A DNA stretch of 5,479 nucleotides from NCBI GenBank assembly GCA_002423305.1, contig DIVI01000181.1, positions 1 to 5,479 on the forward strand, written 5' to 3'. The notes below the pieces were generated by a model. It worked only from the letters and a program-made list of their open reading frames with translations. It was not told the DNA's origin and did no database searches. Of this stretch, positions 4,911 to 5,479 are shown one piece after another. Within the stretch, counting starts at the first letter, position 1. Each line of letters starts with the position of its first letter. The position numbers and the translations under genes were made by a program. The stretch is from Methylococcus sp. UBA6136 (GTDB lineage: Bacteria; Pseudomonadota; Gammaproteobacteria; Methylococcales; Methylococcaceae).

Positions 4911-5479
4911 ATGAAAATTGGCATACCCCGGGAAACCAAGGATCAAGAAGGTCGTGTGGCGCTGACGCCGGCGGCGGTTCGGGCGTTGGTGATGGCCGGG
5001 CATGAGGTCCGGGTGGAGACGCAGGCTGGCGCTGGTTCGGGGTTTGCCGACGAAGAATATGCGGATGTAGGAGCACGCATCGTCGCGGTGGTCGATGCCT
5101 GGGACAGTCAACTGGTCCTTAAGGTGAAGGAGCCGCTGGAATCTGAATACGGCTATCTCAAGAATCAAATCCTTTTCACTTTTCTGCATCTGTCCGGCGT
5201 CCCACGATCCCTGACCGATGCGCTGCTGCGGGCGCGGACCACGGGCATCGCTTACGAGACGCTGGAGGATCGTCAGGGTCACTTGCCGTTGCTGGCGCCC
5301 ATGAGCGCGGTCGCGGGAAATATGGCGGCTCTGGTGGGTGCGTATTATCTGGGGCGGACTCACGGCGGCAAGGGCGTTCAATTGGGCGAGATAATCGGAA
5401 CCCGCCATGGTCGAGTGCTGATTGTCGGCGATGGCGTCGTTGCATGTCACGCGGCCCACAGTGCCCATGGACTGGGCGC
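4911..5479 (+). CDS. ald: Alanine dehydrogenase, 3' half beyond the window
   Basis: Starts MKIGIPRETKDQEGRVALTP, the hallmark of the alanine dehydrogenase/PntA family, and stays open for 189 codons to the right edge; the family is usually about 370 residues. It would interconvert L-alanine and pyruvate plus ammonia with NAD(H) in the cytosol. Substrate-site residues are visible: R15, K73 in LKVKEP and H93 in FTFLHLSG. APMSAVAGNMAA follows at about 138-149. The start of the nucleotide-binding domain reads VLIVGDGVVACHAA, with alanine where the third glycine of GxGxxG is usual; the linker before it (GEIIGTRHGR) also differs from the normal GGVPGVPPAK-like stretch. The ATG has AGGA eight bases upstream. 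PntA is less likely because of the close match to Ald at the N-terminus. It probably has its own promoter and is likely outside the pigment cluster. Confidence 0.88.
   Translation, partial: MKIGIPRETKDQEGRVALTPAAVRALVMAGHEVRVETQAGAGSGFADEEYADVGARIVAVVDAWDSQLVLKVKEPLESEYGYLKNQILFTFLHLSGVPRSLTDALLRARTTGIAYETLEDRQGHLPLLAPMSAVAGNMAALVGAYYLGRTHGGKGVQLGEIIGTRHGRVLIVGDGVVACHAAHSAHGLG

Noticed and set aside
4866..5468. Minus-strand open frame of 200 codons
   Set aside because: It is antisense to the alanine dehydrogenase gene, whose N-terminus and active-site residues are unmistakable; the translated product is low-complexity and unlike any family I know.

Overview
The window looks like proteobacterial DNA, most likely from a gammaproteobacterium. 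It is moderately GC-rich, densely coding, and uses short or overlapping gene junctions. It carries one flank of an aryl-polyene (xanthomonadin-type) pigment gene cluster. The diagnostic set is a chorismatase of the FkbO/Hyg5/XanB2 family, a flavin-dependent halogenase, a free-standing acyl carrier protein and a small COG4648-type membrane protein, all read in one direction. I cannot name the species from the sequence.

Layout. Positions 1-3009 form a minus-strand operon, read right to left: halogenase (3009-1726), chorismatase (about 1681-641), acyl carrier protein (577-320) and membrane protein (318 to beyond the left edge). About 257 bases (3010-3266) separate this operon from a plus-strand unit. 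That divergent region holds an extended -10 promoter for the operon, a palindrome over its predicted transcription start, and a second perfect inverted repeat nearer the plus-strand gene. The plus-strand unit is a membrane-anchored NodB-fold deacetylase (3267-4121) whose stop overlaps the GTG start of a SAM-dependent methyltransferase (4118-4846). After 64 bases, with a good sigma-70-like promoter, comes the first half of an alanine dehydrogenase gene (4911 to beyond the right edge). It probably marks the cluster boundary.

How the genes may work together (inference). The chorismatase would split chorismate to pyruvate and 3-hydroxybenzoate (or 4-hydroxybenzoate), the aryl starter. A ligase outside the window would load it onto the carrier protein, and ketosynthases and dehydratases outside the window would extend it to a polyene. 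The halogenase could halogenate the aryl head or chain, as in brominated xanthomonadins, and the methyltransferase could methylate the head. The deacetylase may act on the glycan or lipid carrier to which the pigment is attached. Only the first step is strongly supported by sequence motifs; the rest rests on family and neighbourhood.
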